Origin: Merismopedia glauca CCAP 1448/3
GTDB taxonomy: Bacteria; Cyanobacteriota; Cyanobacteriia; Cyanobacteriales; CCAP-1448
DNA length: 36,939 nucleotides
Direction: 5' to 3'
Assembly (NCBI RefSeq): GCF_003003775.1
Contig: NZ_PVWJ01000048.1
Span: 1-36,939, forward strand
Positions 14,940 through 23,768 of this stretch are shown here, in pieces (position 1 is the first letter of the stretch; each line of letters starts with the position of its first letter). The notes below the pieces were generated by a model that worked only from the letters and a program-made list of their open reading frames with translations, was not told the DNA's origin and made no database searches. The position numbers and the translations under genes were made by a program.

Positions 14940-16412
14940 ATGATACTTGCTACCCAAAACTCACCAGATTGGAAAACTATCGCTCAGCAATTAGTGGCGG
15001 TAGTCGGCAAAAATGGAGTAGTGCAACGGCGAGAAGAACTAATTACCTATGAATGTGATGGTTTAACTAGTTATCGGACTCGTCCAGCTTTAGTAGTATT
15101 ACCTAGAACTACTGAAGAAGTGGTAGAAATAGTCAAGTTCTGCGATCGCCATTCCCTTTTCTGGGTGGCTCGTGGTGCGGGAACAGGCTTATCTGGCGGT
15201 GCTTTACCTGTAGAAAATTGTGTCTTGATCGTCACCGCTTTGATGAACAAAATTTTAAAGGTTGATTTAGAAAATCAACAAGTAGTGGTTCAACCAGGAG
15301 TAATTAATAACTGGGTGACTCAGGCTGTCAGTGGTGCAGGGTTTTATTATGCCCCAGATCCTTCTAGTCAAATCATTTGCTCCATCGGCGGTAATGTCGC
15401 GGAAAATTCTGGTGGGGTGCATTGTCTAAAATACGGGGTGACGACTAACCACGTTTTGGGACTAAAAATTGTGACTCCAGATGGCTCTACCGTTGACCTT
15501 GGAGGCGAAATTTCGGAAATCCCAGGTTACGATCTGACCGGATTATTTGTCGGTTCTGAAGGCACATTAGGCATTGCCACGGAAATTACCCTGAAAATCC
15601 TCAAAACTCCTGAATCTATCTGCGTCCTCCTGGCTGACTTTAACACAGTAGAAGAAGCTGGAGCCGCCGTATCTGGAATTATCAGTGCTGGGATTATTCC
15701 GGCGGGGATGGAAATGATGGATAAATTAAGCATCAACGCCGTTGAAGATGTAGTTGCTACTGGATGCTATCCCAGAGATGCAGAAGCAATTTTGTTAGTA
15801 GAACTAGATGGCTTAGCTGTAGAAGTAGCGACTAATAAAACCAAGGTTGCCGAAATTTGCCGAGAAAATGGCGCTAGATCCATCACTACAGCTAATGACT
15901 TAGAAACCCGTATGAAACTGTGGAAAGGCAGAAAAGCCGCCTTTGCAGCGATGGGTAAACGTAGTCCCGATTATTATGTCCAAGATGGAGTCATTCCTCG
16001 CACCAAGTTACCAGGAGTGCTGCAAGAAATCGCTAATCTAGGTGAAAAATACGGTTATTTTGTGGCTAATGTCTTCCATGCTGGAGATGGAAATCTACAT
16101 CCCTTGATTCTTTACGATAACTCCATACCTGGAGCTTTAGAACAAGTGGAAGAATTGGGGGGAGAAATCCTCAAACTGTGTGTTAAAGTTGGCGGCAGTA
16201 TTTCCGGTGAACATGGAATCGGTGCTGATAAGCGTTGTTATATGCCCCAAATGTTTACAGAAACAGACCTAGAAACCATGCAATGGATTAATGAGGCTTT
16301 TAATCCCAAAGGATTAGCTAATCCTGGTAAAATTTTCCCTTCTCCACGCACTTGTGGAGAGTCAGCTAAAGTCAACCTCCCAGAAAAATTTCCTGATGTG
16401 GAAGTATTTTAA
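14940..16412 (+). CDS. glcD: Glycolate dehydrogenase, FAD subunit GlcD
   Basis: A 490-residue FAD-linked oxidase of the GlcD/D-lactate dehydrogenase family, which in cyanobacteria oxidises photorespiratory 2-phosphoglycolate-derived glycolate to glyoxylate. The PCMH-type FAD domain shows RPALVVLPRTTEEVVEIVKF, the pyrophosphate loop VARGAGTGLSGGALP (around residue 80), IGGNVAENSGGVHCLKYGVT and GSEGTLGIATEITLKI. The C-terminal oxidase domain contains VFHAGDGNLHPLIL and GGSISGEHGIGADKR, which carry the histidines typical of the substrate site. Full length. GlcE and GlcF subunits are not adjacent, which is common in this phylum. D-lactate or another 2-hydroxyacid is an alternative substrate. Confidence 0.9.
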   Translation: MILATQNSPDWKTIAQQLVAVVGKNGVVQRREELITYECDGLTSYRTRPALVVLPRTTEEVVEIVKFCDRHSLFWVARGAGTGLSGGALPVENCVLIVTALMNKILKVDLENQQVVVQPGVINNWVTQAVSGAGFYYAPDPSSQIICSIGGNVAENSGGVHCLKYGVTTNHVLGLKIVTPDGSTVDLGGEISEIPGYDLTGLFVGSEGTLGIATEITLKILKTPESICVLLADFNTVEEAGAAVSGIISAGIIPAGMEMMDKLSINAVEDVVATGCYPRDAEAILLVELDGLAVEVATNKTKVAEICRENGARSITTANDLETRMKLWKGRKAAFAAMGKRSPDYYVQDGVIPRTKLPGVLQEIANLGEKYGYFVANVFHAGDGNLHPLILYDNSIPGALEQVEELGGEILKLCVKVGGSISGEHGIGADKRCYMPQMFTETDLETMQWINEAFNPKGLANPGKIFPSPRTCGESAKVNLPEKFPDVEVF

Positions 16413-17078
16413 CTCCAATCTCTATGCTAGTTATCGGTGCCAATTTTCAGTGGCTATGAATCGTTGTGAATCTGCTCAACCTGAAACAGTGGCTTAGTTC
16501 AGCCTAGCCTTCTCAAAGTTGCACACCCCTTACCCTTGTCAAAAAGTACTCATTCTTAGAGTCCAGCGCTCCCCAAGTAAACCAGAAGCGGAATGCAAGC
16601 TCCAAAAGTCAGAAAAACTCCTAAGTCCTGACTAAACTCTCAGCAAGATACAGTCAACAATACTGTCCTTAAGCATCTCCAACTTTCGCTGACTTATATC
16701 TTAGAAGCGATCGATAGTTTTCTTGCCTTTGGATTGACTTTTAGTAAGTTTAGTGGTTTTAATTTGATACATACAATTTCAGTTTTTTATTGATGGTCTT
16801 AATTGGCAATCTCACTTGGTCAAGATGCTCACAATCCTCTAAGCTTAAAGCTTTGATTGATGGGATAAGTTTTAACTATTTCCTTGTAAGAGCTTGGGTT
16901 TTCGGTGAACAAACGAAGCATTTCTATGGCTCTGTAAATATTACTAATAAATTGAAAGGCACTAATTTATGATTCCGTATTTTTACTATGTCACCAGATC
17001 AAGGTAATTTATTAACCTATAGTATCCGAATTTAAAAATCTATCCTTCATCAAACTTCTACAAAAGGAAAATTATTAC
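16413..17078. other. Long intergenic region without a supported gene
   Basis: About 670 bp. The first 250 bp are mixed in composition; the rest is AT-rich. A 60-codon open frame at 16790-16972 has no ribosome-binding site and no recognisable family, and I do not call it. I found no tRNA cloverleaf, terminator or array. AAGGAAA at 17064-17070 serves the next gene. Confidence 0.5.
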
Positions 17079-18083
17079 ATGTATTATATGTCAAAGAAAA
17101 AAATACTGAAATTTATAACTGTTCTAACGATGACAGTTTTGTTATTATTTGGTTATTCAGTCGTTAATGCCTCTGGTCAAATACCTCCAGCACAATTACC
17201 AACTGGCTCCCTAGGCTCTAATACGGTAGATATTAGAACCACAACCGAATCGGCTACTCCTAACACTCATGGAGCTTTCCGAGCTAGATGCTTTTATTCT
17301 CATATGAATTATGATGACCCTATTGTTTTTCCTAATCAAATAGGTGCTTCTCATTTACATACTTTTTTTGGTAATACCAAAACTAACGCCAATTCAACTT
17401 ATCAATCCTTAACCACATCAGGCAACTCTACCTGTGAAGGTGGTATTGCCAACCGTTCTGCATACTGGGTACCTACTGTTATGACAGCTACAGGAAATCC
17501 CGTTCCTCCCAGTTTTTTACTTGTTTATTATAAATCATTTACCACCAGCACTGTCAAGAATATTCCCAATGCTCTGAGGATGGTGGCTGGCAGTAGCAAG
17601 GCTCAAAACGCACAAGATCCAAAGGTGACTTTTTGGGAATGCCGCAATCCATCAAATGTTGTGGTAGGAACAGGAGCCAGCATTCCTAATTGTCCCAAAA
17701 ATAGTACTTTAAAGCTGAGGGTAAATTTCCCCATCTGTTGGGACGGATTTAATTTAGATTCAACAGACCACAAAAGCCACGTCTCTTACGGAGTAAAAGG
17801 AAAATGCCCCCTTTCACATCCCGTTAATATCCCTAATGTTGGTTTTTTAGTACAGTGGAATGTCACAACTAACTCAACGACAGGATGGCGTTTGTCGTCT
17901 GATATGTACGATCAAAGTATACCTGGTGGTTACTCGGCTCATGCTGACTGGTTTGAAGGTTGGAAGCCAGAAATACGAACTACTTGGTTTGAAAATTGTT
18001 TGCGAGGAAGTAAGGATTGTCATGTAGGTTTATTAGATGATGGAGAGATTCTATATAACAGAGTTGTTCCCACCAGACGCTAA
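17079..18083 (+). CDS. Secreted DUF1996 domain protein
   Basis: A 334-residue exported protein of the DUF1996 family, best known from fungi and actinobacteria; its function is not established. A signal peptide covers residues 1 to about 31 (basic MSKKKILK, then a hydrophobic core, then VNASG). The domain starts with GAFRARCFYSHMNYDDPIVF followed by GASHLHTFFGNTKTN, the family hallmark with its SHLH and D-x-I residues. It continues with NRSAYWVPTVM, NFPICWDGFNLDS and SAHADWFEGW, including several paired cysteines expected to form disulfides. The ATG at 17079 has GGAAA 8 bases upstream; the later ATG at 17088 is too far away. It stands alone between two intergenic gaps. A carbohydrate-related role is sometimes guessed; nothing here proves it. 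Confidence 0.85.
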   Translation: MYYMSKKKILKFITVLTMTVLLLFGYSVVNASGQIPPAQLPTGSLGSNTVDIRTTTESATPNTHGAFRARCFYSHMNYDDPIVFPNQIGASHLHTFFGNTKTNANSTYQSLTTSGNSTCEGGIANRSAYWVPTVMTATGNPVPPSFLLVYYKSFTTSTVKNIPNALRMVAGSSKAQNAQDPKVTFWECRNPSNVVVGTGASIPNCPKNSTLKLRVNFPICWDGFNLDSTDHKSHVSYGVKGKCPLSHPVNIPNVGFLVQWNVTTNSTTGWRLSSDMYDQSIPGGYSAHADWFEGWKPEIRTTWFENCLRGSKDCHVGLLDDGEILYNRVVPTRR

Positions 18084-18364
18084 GCTATTGTGCATTTAAA
18101 TTTGATCTGGGTATGGCTCCAGGAGTAGAGGAGAGGGTTTGATAGCTGTGTTCCAAATATCTTTCATACCCAATGTAGATGCTGATTAGCTTAGTGGCTC
18201 AACTCGATGACAACTTGGTTCAGTACGTGGTAGTTTCTACTAACTGTCTAATCACCCCTGTAATTATTGCTCTAGTAGATCTCCCTATCGCCTAAATCAA
18301 TTAAAGTGGAAGGTGGAAAAAAGAATACCTAGAACTTGAGGGCAACCCAAGGGGGAAGAAGCAC

Positions 18365-20272
18365 ATGCACCTTAGTGAAATCACACATCCCAACCAGTTG
18401 CACGGTCTTTCGATCCGCCAGCTAGAGCAAATAGCTAGACAAATCCGCGAAAAGCATTTGCAAACAGTAGCTACTAGTGGCGGTCATTTAGGGCCGGGAC
18501 TGGGTGTAGTTGAACTCACACTGGCACTTTATCAAACGTTAGATTTGGATCGAGATAAGGTGATTTGGGACGTGGGTCACCAAGCTTATCCCCATAAGTT
18601 AATTACAGGCAGATACGATCGCTTTAACACTCTGCGCCAGAAAAATGGCGTAGCGGGCTACCTAAAAAGGTGTGAAAGTAAGTTCGATCATTTTGGGGCT
18701 GGACACGCTTCTACCAGTATTTCTGCGGGACTGGGCATGGCTTTAGCCCGCGACCTCAAGGGGGATAATTTTAAAGTAGTAGCAGTAATCGGAGACGGTG
18801 CTTTGACTGGGGGGATGGCTCTAGAAGCCATTAACCATGCAGGTCATTTACCCAAAACGAACCTAATGGTGGTGCTGAACGATAACGAAATGTCGATTTC
18901 TCCCAATGTCGGTGCAATTTCTCGTTATCTCAATAAGATGCGCCTCAGCCCACCTGTCCAGTTCCTCTCGGATAATTTGGGAGAACAGGTGAAAAACCTA
19001 CCATTCGTTGGGGAAGCTTTATCTCCTGAAGTCCAAAGGGTAAAAGAGGGGATGAAGCGCCTAGCTGTGTCTAAAGTTGGAGCAGTATTTGAAGAATTGG
19101 GCTTTACCTACATGGGGCCTGTCGATGGTCACAACCTAGAAGAGTTGATTTCTACTTTTAAGGAAGCCCACAAGATTACAGGACCAGTTTTAGTACACGT
19201 AGCCACGACTAAAGGCAAAGGGTATGCTATAGCCGAAAAAGACCAAGTTGGCTACCACGCCCAAAATCCCTTTGACCTAGCTAGCGGTAAAGCTATTCCC
19301 TCTACTAAACCCAAACCTCCTAGCTACTCCAAAGTTTTTACTGAAACTTTGATTAAGTTAGCCGAAGATAACCCAAAAATAGTTGCGATTACGGCAGCGA
19401 TGGCGACTGGGACTGGATTGGATAAATTCCAAGCTAAATTACCAAAACAATATGTAGATGTAGGTATTGCCGAGCAACACGCGGTGACTCTGGCAGCAGG
19501 ACTAGCTTGCGAAGGAATGCGCCCTGTAGCTACAATTTATTCCACCTTTTTGCAAAGAGGTTACGACCAAATCGTTCACGATGTCTGCATTCAAAACCTA
19601 CCTGTCTTCTTCTGCTTAGATCGGGCTGGTGTGGTAGGAGCAGACGGTCCAACTCACCAAGGGATGTATGATATTGCCTATCTGCGCTGTTTGCCAAATA
19701 TGGTGTTGATGGCTCCCAAAGATGAAGCAGAACTGCAACGGATGGTAGCGACAGGGATTAGCCATACATCAGGTCCTATAGCCTTGCGCTATCCTCGCGG
19801 TAATGGTTATGGAGCCACATTAATGGCGGAAGGATGGGAGCCTTTACCAATTGGGAAAGCAGAAATTCTGCGTCATGGCGATGATATTTTGTTCTTAGCC
19901 TACGGATCGATGGTTTATCCGGCAATGCAAGCGGCTGAATTGCTTAGCGAACACGGGATTGAAGCTACAGTGATTAATGCGCGCTTTGCTAAACCTTTGG
20001 ATGAAGAGTTGATTTTACCTCTGATGCAAAAGATTGGTAAAGTTGTCACTTTGGAAGAAGGTTGTCTCATAGGTGGTTTTGGTGCTGCGATCGCCGAAGC
20101 TGCGATCGATGCTAATATTTCTGCTCAAGTGAAACGACTTGGCGTACCCGATATTTTGGTAGATCATGCTACTCCAGATGAATCTTTAAGAGATTTAGGT
20201 TTGACAAGTGCTAAGATTGCCGACGAAGTTCGTCAGAATTTTTTCAGTCAACAACCTTCTGTGGTTAGTTAG
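18365..20272 (+). CDS. dxs: 1-deoxy-D-xylulose-5-phosphate synthase Dxs
   Basis: A 635-residue thiamine-diphosphate enzyme that condenses pyruvate and glyceraldehyde-3-phosphate, the first step of the MEP pathway to isoprenoids, carotenoids and the phytol of chlorophyll. Motifs in order: [32 protein letters not shown], the ThDP/Mg site [18 protein letters not shown] with [11 protein letters not shown], the catalytic glutamate in [18 protein letters not shown], and [18 protein letters not shown]. The transketolase C-terminal domain follows. The start has GGGGGAAGAAG just upstream. Full length and single copy in this window. A hairpin terminator follows between it and the convergent DUF2993 gene. 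Confidence 0.97.
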   Translation: MHLSEITHPNQLHGLSIRQLEQIARQIREKHLQTVATSGGHLGPGLGVVELTLALYQTLDLDRDKVIWDVGHQAYPHKLITGRYDRFNTLRQKNGVAGYLKRCESKFDHFGAGHASTSISAGLGMALARDLKGDNFKVVAVIGDGALTGGMALEAINHAGHLPKTNLMVVLNDNEMSISPNVGAISRYLNKMRLSPPVQFLSDNLGEQVKNLPFVGEALSPEVQRVKEGMKRLAVSKVGAVFEELGFTYMGPVDGHNLEELISTFKEAHKITGPVLVHVATTKGKGYAIAEKDQVGYHAQNPFDLASGKAIPSTKPKPPSYSKVFTETLIKLAEDNPKIVAITAAMATGTGLDKFQAKLPKQYVDVGIAEQHAVTLAAGLACEGMRPVATIYSTFLQRGYDQIVHDVCIQNLPVFFCLDRAGVVGADGPTHQGMYDIAYLRCLPNMVLMAPKDEAELQRMVATGISHTSGPIALRYPRGNGYGATLMAEGWEPLPIGKAEILRHGDDILFLAYGSMVYPAMQAAELLSEHGIEATVINARFAKPLDEELILPLMQKIGKVVTLEEGCLIGGFGAAIAEAAIDANISAQVKRLGVPDILVDHATPDESLRDLGLTSAKIADEVRQNFFSQQPSVVS

Positions 20273-20338
20273 ATTTCTGCCGTAAGTTCTCTAATTCAAA
20301 GGTTGAGTTAGGGAAGAAGGCTATTCATCATGATGGGA

Positions 20339-20370
20339 ATTAGGGGTGTAATGCACCCCTAATCTCGTTT
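20339..20370. terminator. Hairpin terminator between dxs and the DUF2993 gene
   Basis: A 10-bp perfect stem, ATTAGGGGTG (20339-20348) with its complement at 20354-20363, around the loop TAATG. It is followed by CTCGTTTTT on the plus strand. It lies between two convergent stops, so it can serve dxs and possibly both genes. Its GGGG/CCCC arms resemble the dispersed palindromes elsewhere in the window. Confidence 0.65.
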
Positions 20371-21081
20371 TTAAGGTAAAACTTGTAAACCACCCCGAAA
20401 TATGATGTAGTCTGGTTCTAAGCTTAACTCTTCAATTTGCACATGGTCGCCCAAATCCACCTTAAATTCGGCTATATCTAGCTGCAAATCTGGCTCAATT
20501 TCGACTTGTACTCCATGAATTGTGAAAACATGACTGCTAGCTAACTGTAAACCCGCAGCTAGTAAAACTTTTCTGGGAGTGCAATTGTTATCTAACCAAA
20601 CTCCAGAGACGTGAATTTGGTTGTGACTCAACGTGACATTTTCCCAGATCGGCGGCTGGTTTTTGACAGATGCAGCTATTTCAGGTGAACTATGAGTGAC
20701 TAGCAAATCTACCAATAAATCTTTTAAAGCTGTAGATAGCAGAGAGGAAGATAGAGAAGCTTGTAAATCGTCGATTTTTAAAACTAACTCACCCCTAACA
20801 GGTACTGGCTCTAATAAACGTAAAGGCTTTCCCTGAATAATTTGACCTAAATTAACCCGAATATTTTCCCCAGTGAGTTCCACTTGGGTTAAATGCAATC
20901 CTTGATAAATCGCTTGACGAGCCAAAATAGAAACATGAGGGATGTATCCACCCAAGATTTGGCGATCGCCTCCACTAATTTTGACATCTATTGTCTCAGC
21001 TTGAGAAACCTGCGATCGCAACCACAGATAACCTGCTGGAGATAGCACTTTACTAATAATTCGACTTTGCTTTTCGCTCAA
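20371..21081 (-). CDS. DUF2993 domain lipid-binding protein
   Basis: A 236-residue protein of the DUF2993 family (LmeA-like in mycobacteria), widely kept in cyanobacteria. It begins ISKVLSPAGYLWLRSQVSQA and continues with beta-rich repeats such as DVKISGGDRQILGGYIPHVS, ILARQAIYQGLHLTQVELTG and VNLGQIIQGKPLRL. The second half is strand after strand (IHVSGVWLDNN, VQVEIEPDLQLDIAEFKVDL). This pattern fits an elongated, tubular lipid-binding fold. No signal peptide or membrane helix is obvious at the N-terminus, so location is open. Convergent with dxs. The cyanobacterial role is unknown; envelope lipid handling is the likely area. Confidence 0.8.
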   Translation of the reverse strand: MSEKQSRIISKVLSPAGYLWLRSQVSQAETIDVKISGGDRQILGGYIPHVSILARQAIYQGLHLTQVELTGENIRVNLGQIIQGKPLRLLEPVPVRGELVLKIDDLQASLSSSLLSTALKDLLVDLLVTHSSPEIAASVKNQPPIWENVTLSHNQIHVSGVWLDNNCTPRKVLLAAGLQLASSHVFTIHGVQVEIEPDLQLDIAEFKVDLGDHVQIEELSLEPDYIIFRGGLQVLP

Positions 21082-21281
21082 AATATCTATCTTCTAAATC
21101 TTGGCTGACCTAATTTTAACTAATGGATGCTTCGGGGCGCGATCGCGGCATTCACGGGAGGGTTCTGATAATTTTTTAGAAAAGTCAACTTTAGTGGGCT
21201 TTTTTGTGACTATTTACTTATAGCTGGGAAAAATAAGAATACACGTGGAAATATTCACTATTTTGCCCAGAGATCGCATAT

Positions 21282-23747
21282 ATGTATGTATATATCAGTT
21301 CCGAAGTTAAAAATAATCATCCACAACAGTTGAAGGCAATTGAAGATATGCAAAAACGAATTGAAGGAGGAGATCCTTTACTCTTCGGTTTGCTCTTCAG
21401 TCCTCGCTTTCCACTTTGGATTAAAAAAATCTGGGGAGGTTGGCGACTGATTGCGACGCTGATTTCAGTTGAGGACGAGCAAATATTGTGTTGTACTCAT
21501 CTATTAACTAGGGGAGGTCATGATTATCGAAATTTTCTAGATAATCATGAAATATGGGGACATAACAATATTACGCTTAATCAAGAACAGTTGCGCCAAT
21601 GGTTACAAGAGCGTCAGCAGGTAAAACCTAGAGAAAAACTGGTCTTGCCCAACAAAGCCTGGGAGTGGTTACGCAAACCAGAACTTTTACAGCCCGAAAA
21701 TCGGACTATTTTTGAAAGTAAAGAGTGGGTAGAGCAGTGGAGCGATCGCCAGTCAGGCATTAACGATAATTGGTCAACCTTTCACCGAATAGTGGTACAT
21801 CTACTTGAAAATGATCGAAAAGACTACAAAATAGAAGACTACAAAATAGAAAAAACAATACAGGCACAAGTTAAAGTATGTATTGAACCTCAGACAAATT
21901 GCGCGATCGTCTATAGCAAAGTCAATCCTAGCGATGCCCCAGAACGCGAAATCTGGTTTTTGCTCAAAGCATTCACCAAACGTCCCACACAGACCGAAAT
22001 TGCTCAACTAGGTCACAGATTGGGCTTATTTGGTGCGGCTGTCAATCGAGACTTGTTCGCACAGCCCGTTACAGCAGATAATTTAGCGCGGTTTGCACGT
22101 CGTTCTTATCCCGATTATTTAGTTTACGACCCTGAAATTTGGCACAGTTTAGAGGAGGAGACTGAAGCAAATTTGGCACTTTCTGGAGAAGAAGAAGAAT
22201 TATTGCATAATATGCAGTTTCCGGCTTTTATCAATGGACGGGCTGGCAGTGGCAAATCGACTATGCTGCACTATGCGTTTGCCTATTATGCAGATCTCTA
22301 CCTCAAACAAGTTCATGAGTCGGGAAATGAATCCTTACGCCCCTTGTTTTTAACATACAGCGATCGCCTGACCAATCGAGCGCGGGATGTCGTCAAACAG
22401 ATTTTAATCAGTCACGTTCAATATATAGCTAATATTAGAACTTATTTGCAACCAGACAGCCTCAACCTTCTTGATGGATGTTTTGAGTCTTTCCAAAGCT
22501 TTTTGTTGCAGCAGTTACCTCCTGAAGATGTTGACCTTTTTAAGAAGGAAAATTATGTCTCCTTCCACCGCTTCAAACAACTGTATCAGCACTCTTTTCC
22601 CAATCCTAGACACAACGCTGAAATTTGTTGGCACGCTATTCGTACCTATATCAAAGGCTTCGACTTCACGGAACGCGGAGGAGAGTTGATAGATATAGAA
22701 GAGTATCGTAATGAATTATGCCAAGCTGACAAAAGCATTGCTGACGATGTTTTTGCAGACATCTATCGTACTGTCTGGGACTGGTATCAAAAGCTCCAGC
22801 GAGAACAGCACTACTGGGACGACCAAGATTTAGTGCGGAAAGTTTTGCAAAATATGGTAGAAGGTGATGGATTGCAACATGGCTATGCTGCTATCTTCTG
22901 CGATGAGGCACAAGATTTCACTCGGCTTGAATTACAGCTAATTTTTCGGTTATCGATGTGGTCGCAATACCGCTTGTTGCCACCTATTCAAAGTTTACCT
23001 TTCGCCTTTGCTGGCGATCCAATGCAGACTTTAAATCCTACAGGGTTTGACTGGAACCAAATTCGTGCTGCTTTTTACGAGCGCATCTTAATTCCTATCG
23101 ATCCAGAAAATCAAATTGGTTTGCGCGATCGCACCATGTTGCGAGATTTGCAGCAAAACTATCGCTCGACTAGGGGAATCGTTCGGTTTAGTAACGTGGT
23201 TCATCTGTGGCGACGAATTTTGTTTAACCTCAATAATTTGAATCCGCAAACTCCTTGGTGGAAAAGCGAAGGTGTCTGTCCTCCCCTCAAGGGAATTATA
23301 GACGGCAATATTGGCAATATTACAGTAACGGAACTGCATAGTATTGCTAATGGAGATGCTATCTTCATCCTCCCTTGCAATGATGGTGGAGAATTAGCTT
23401 TTTTGCGCGATTTACCGAAAATGAAGCAAATATTTCCAGAGATAGAAAAAAATGAAATTCCCCTCCGAGTTTACAGTTCTGTTGCTGTCAAAGGGATGGA
23501 ATTTTCTCCGGTAGTTGTCTGCGGGTTTGGCGAATACTTTGCTAGGGAATTTGAAGATAGCTGTTTAGAAAACTTACAGGTAGATTCCAAAAATCTCAAG
23601 TTACAGTACTTTCTCAACAAGCTTTATGTAGCCCTTAGTCGCTCGACGAGAATCTTGGGCATAATTCAATACGGTTCAGTTAAAGAAAAAGTTGTTAGTT
23701 TGGCTAACGAGAGATGTGGCATTCAGCCCATCATCCAGAGACAATAA
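21282..23747 (+). CDS. Superfamily 1 (UvrD-like) helicase, C-terminally truncated by a MITE
   Basis: The 5' part of a very large gene. Residues 1-310 form an N-terminal region of unknown fold. The helicase motor has Walker A GRAGSGKST (319-327), motif II IFCDEAQDF (from 538), motif III FAGDPMQTLNPTGF (578 area), motif IV LQQNYRSTRG (626 area), motif V VKGMEFSPVVVCGFG (736 area) and motif VI LYVALSRSTRI (782 area). All core motifs are present. Native sequence ends at residue 795; the last 26 residues (QYGSVKEKV onward) are encoded by an inserted MITE, which supplies the stop. The original protein ran about 1357 residues, continuing with DTERGDRALWQAAS in another frame. Relatives are large UvrD-type proteins with helical-repeat tails, somewhat like TRANK1. 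The truncated motor could still fold; whether it works is unknown. Confidence 0.85.
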   Translation: MYVYISSEVKNNHPQQLKAIEDMQKRIEGGDPLLFGLLFSPRFPLWIKKIWGGWRLIATLISVEDEQILCCTHLLTRGGHDYRNFLDNHEIWGHNNITLNQEQLRQWLQERQQVKPREKLVLPNKAWEWLRKPELLQPENRTIFESKEWVEQWSDRQSGINDNWSTFHRIVVHLLENDRKDYKIEDYKIEKTIQAQVKVCIEPQTNCAIVYSKVNPSDAPEREIWFLLKAFTKRPTQTEIAQLGHRLGLFGAAVNRDLFAQPVTADNLARFARRSYPDYLVYDPEIWHSLEEETEANLALSGEEEELLHNMQFPAFINGRAGSGKSTMLHYAFAYYADLYLKQVHESGNESLRPLFLTYSDRLTNRARDVVKQILISHVQYIANIRTYLQPDSLNLLDGCFESFQSFLLQQLPPEDVDLFKKENYVSFHRFKQLYQHSFPNPRHNAEICWHAIRTYIKGFDFTERGGELIDIEEYRNELCQADKSIADDVFADIYRTVWDWYQKLQREQHYWDDQDLVRKVLQNMVEGDGLQHGYAAIFCDEAQDFTRLELQLIFRLSMWSQYRLLPPIQSLPFAFAGDPMQTLNPTGFDWNQIRAAFYERILIPIDPENQIGLRDRTMLRDLQQNYRSTRGIVRFSNVVHLWRRILFNLNNLNPQTPWWKSEGVCPPLKGIIDGNIGNITVTELHSIANGDAIFILPCNDGGELAFLRDLPKMKQIFPEIEKNEIPLRVYSSVAVKGMEFSPVVVCGFGEYFAREFEDSCLENLQVDSKNLKLQYFLNKLYVALSRSTRILGIIQYGSVKEKVVSLANERCGIQPIIQRQ
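21822..21851 (+). repeat. 15-bp perfect tandem duplication in the helicase N-terminal region
   Basis: The 15-mer GACTACAAAATAGAA occurs twice in a row and encodes DYKIE twice. It stays in frame and falls in the unconserved N-terminal part, consistent with recent slippage. Confidence 0.8.
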
Positions 23748-23768
23748 AAGCTTATCTGAACTGTATTG
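23667..23768. mobile_element. 102-bp MITE inserted in the helicase gene
   Basis: Terminal inverted repeats: CAATACGGTTCAGTTAA at 23667-23683, and at 23752-23768 its complement with 15 of 17 positions matching. Perfect 10-bp direct repeats, GGGCATAATT, flank it at 23657-23666 and 23769-23778. Removing the element and one repeat (112 bp) joins ...RILGII to DTERGDRALWQ in a single frame. A 10-bp duplication suits IS4-group transposases, so it is probably moved in trans by such an enzyme. Confidence 0.92.

Noticed and set aside
16790-16972. 60-codon open frame in the glcD-DUF1996 gap
   Set aside because: No ribosome-binding site, no family resemblance and unremarkable composition.
18084-18364. 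Riboswitch or RNA gene upstream of dxs
   Set aside because: No thi-box or other conserved RNA pattern was visible in the 281-bp gap.
23692-23768. Independent start for a second protein after the helicase
   Set aside because: The frame begins at a TTG inside the MITE, without a ribosome site; the downstream sequence is the continuation of the helicase gene.
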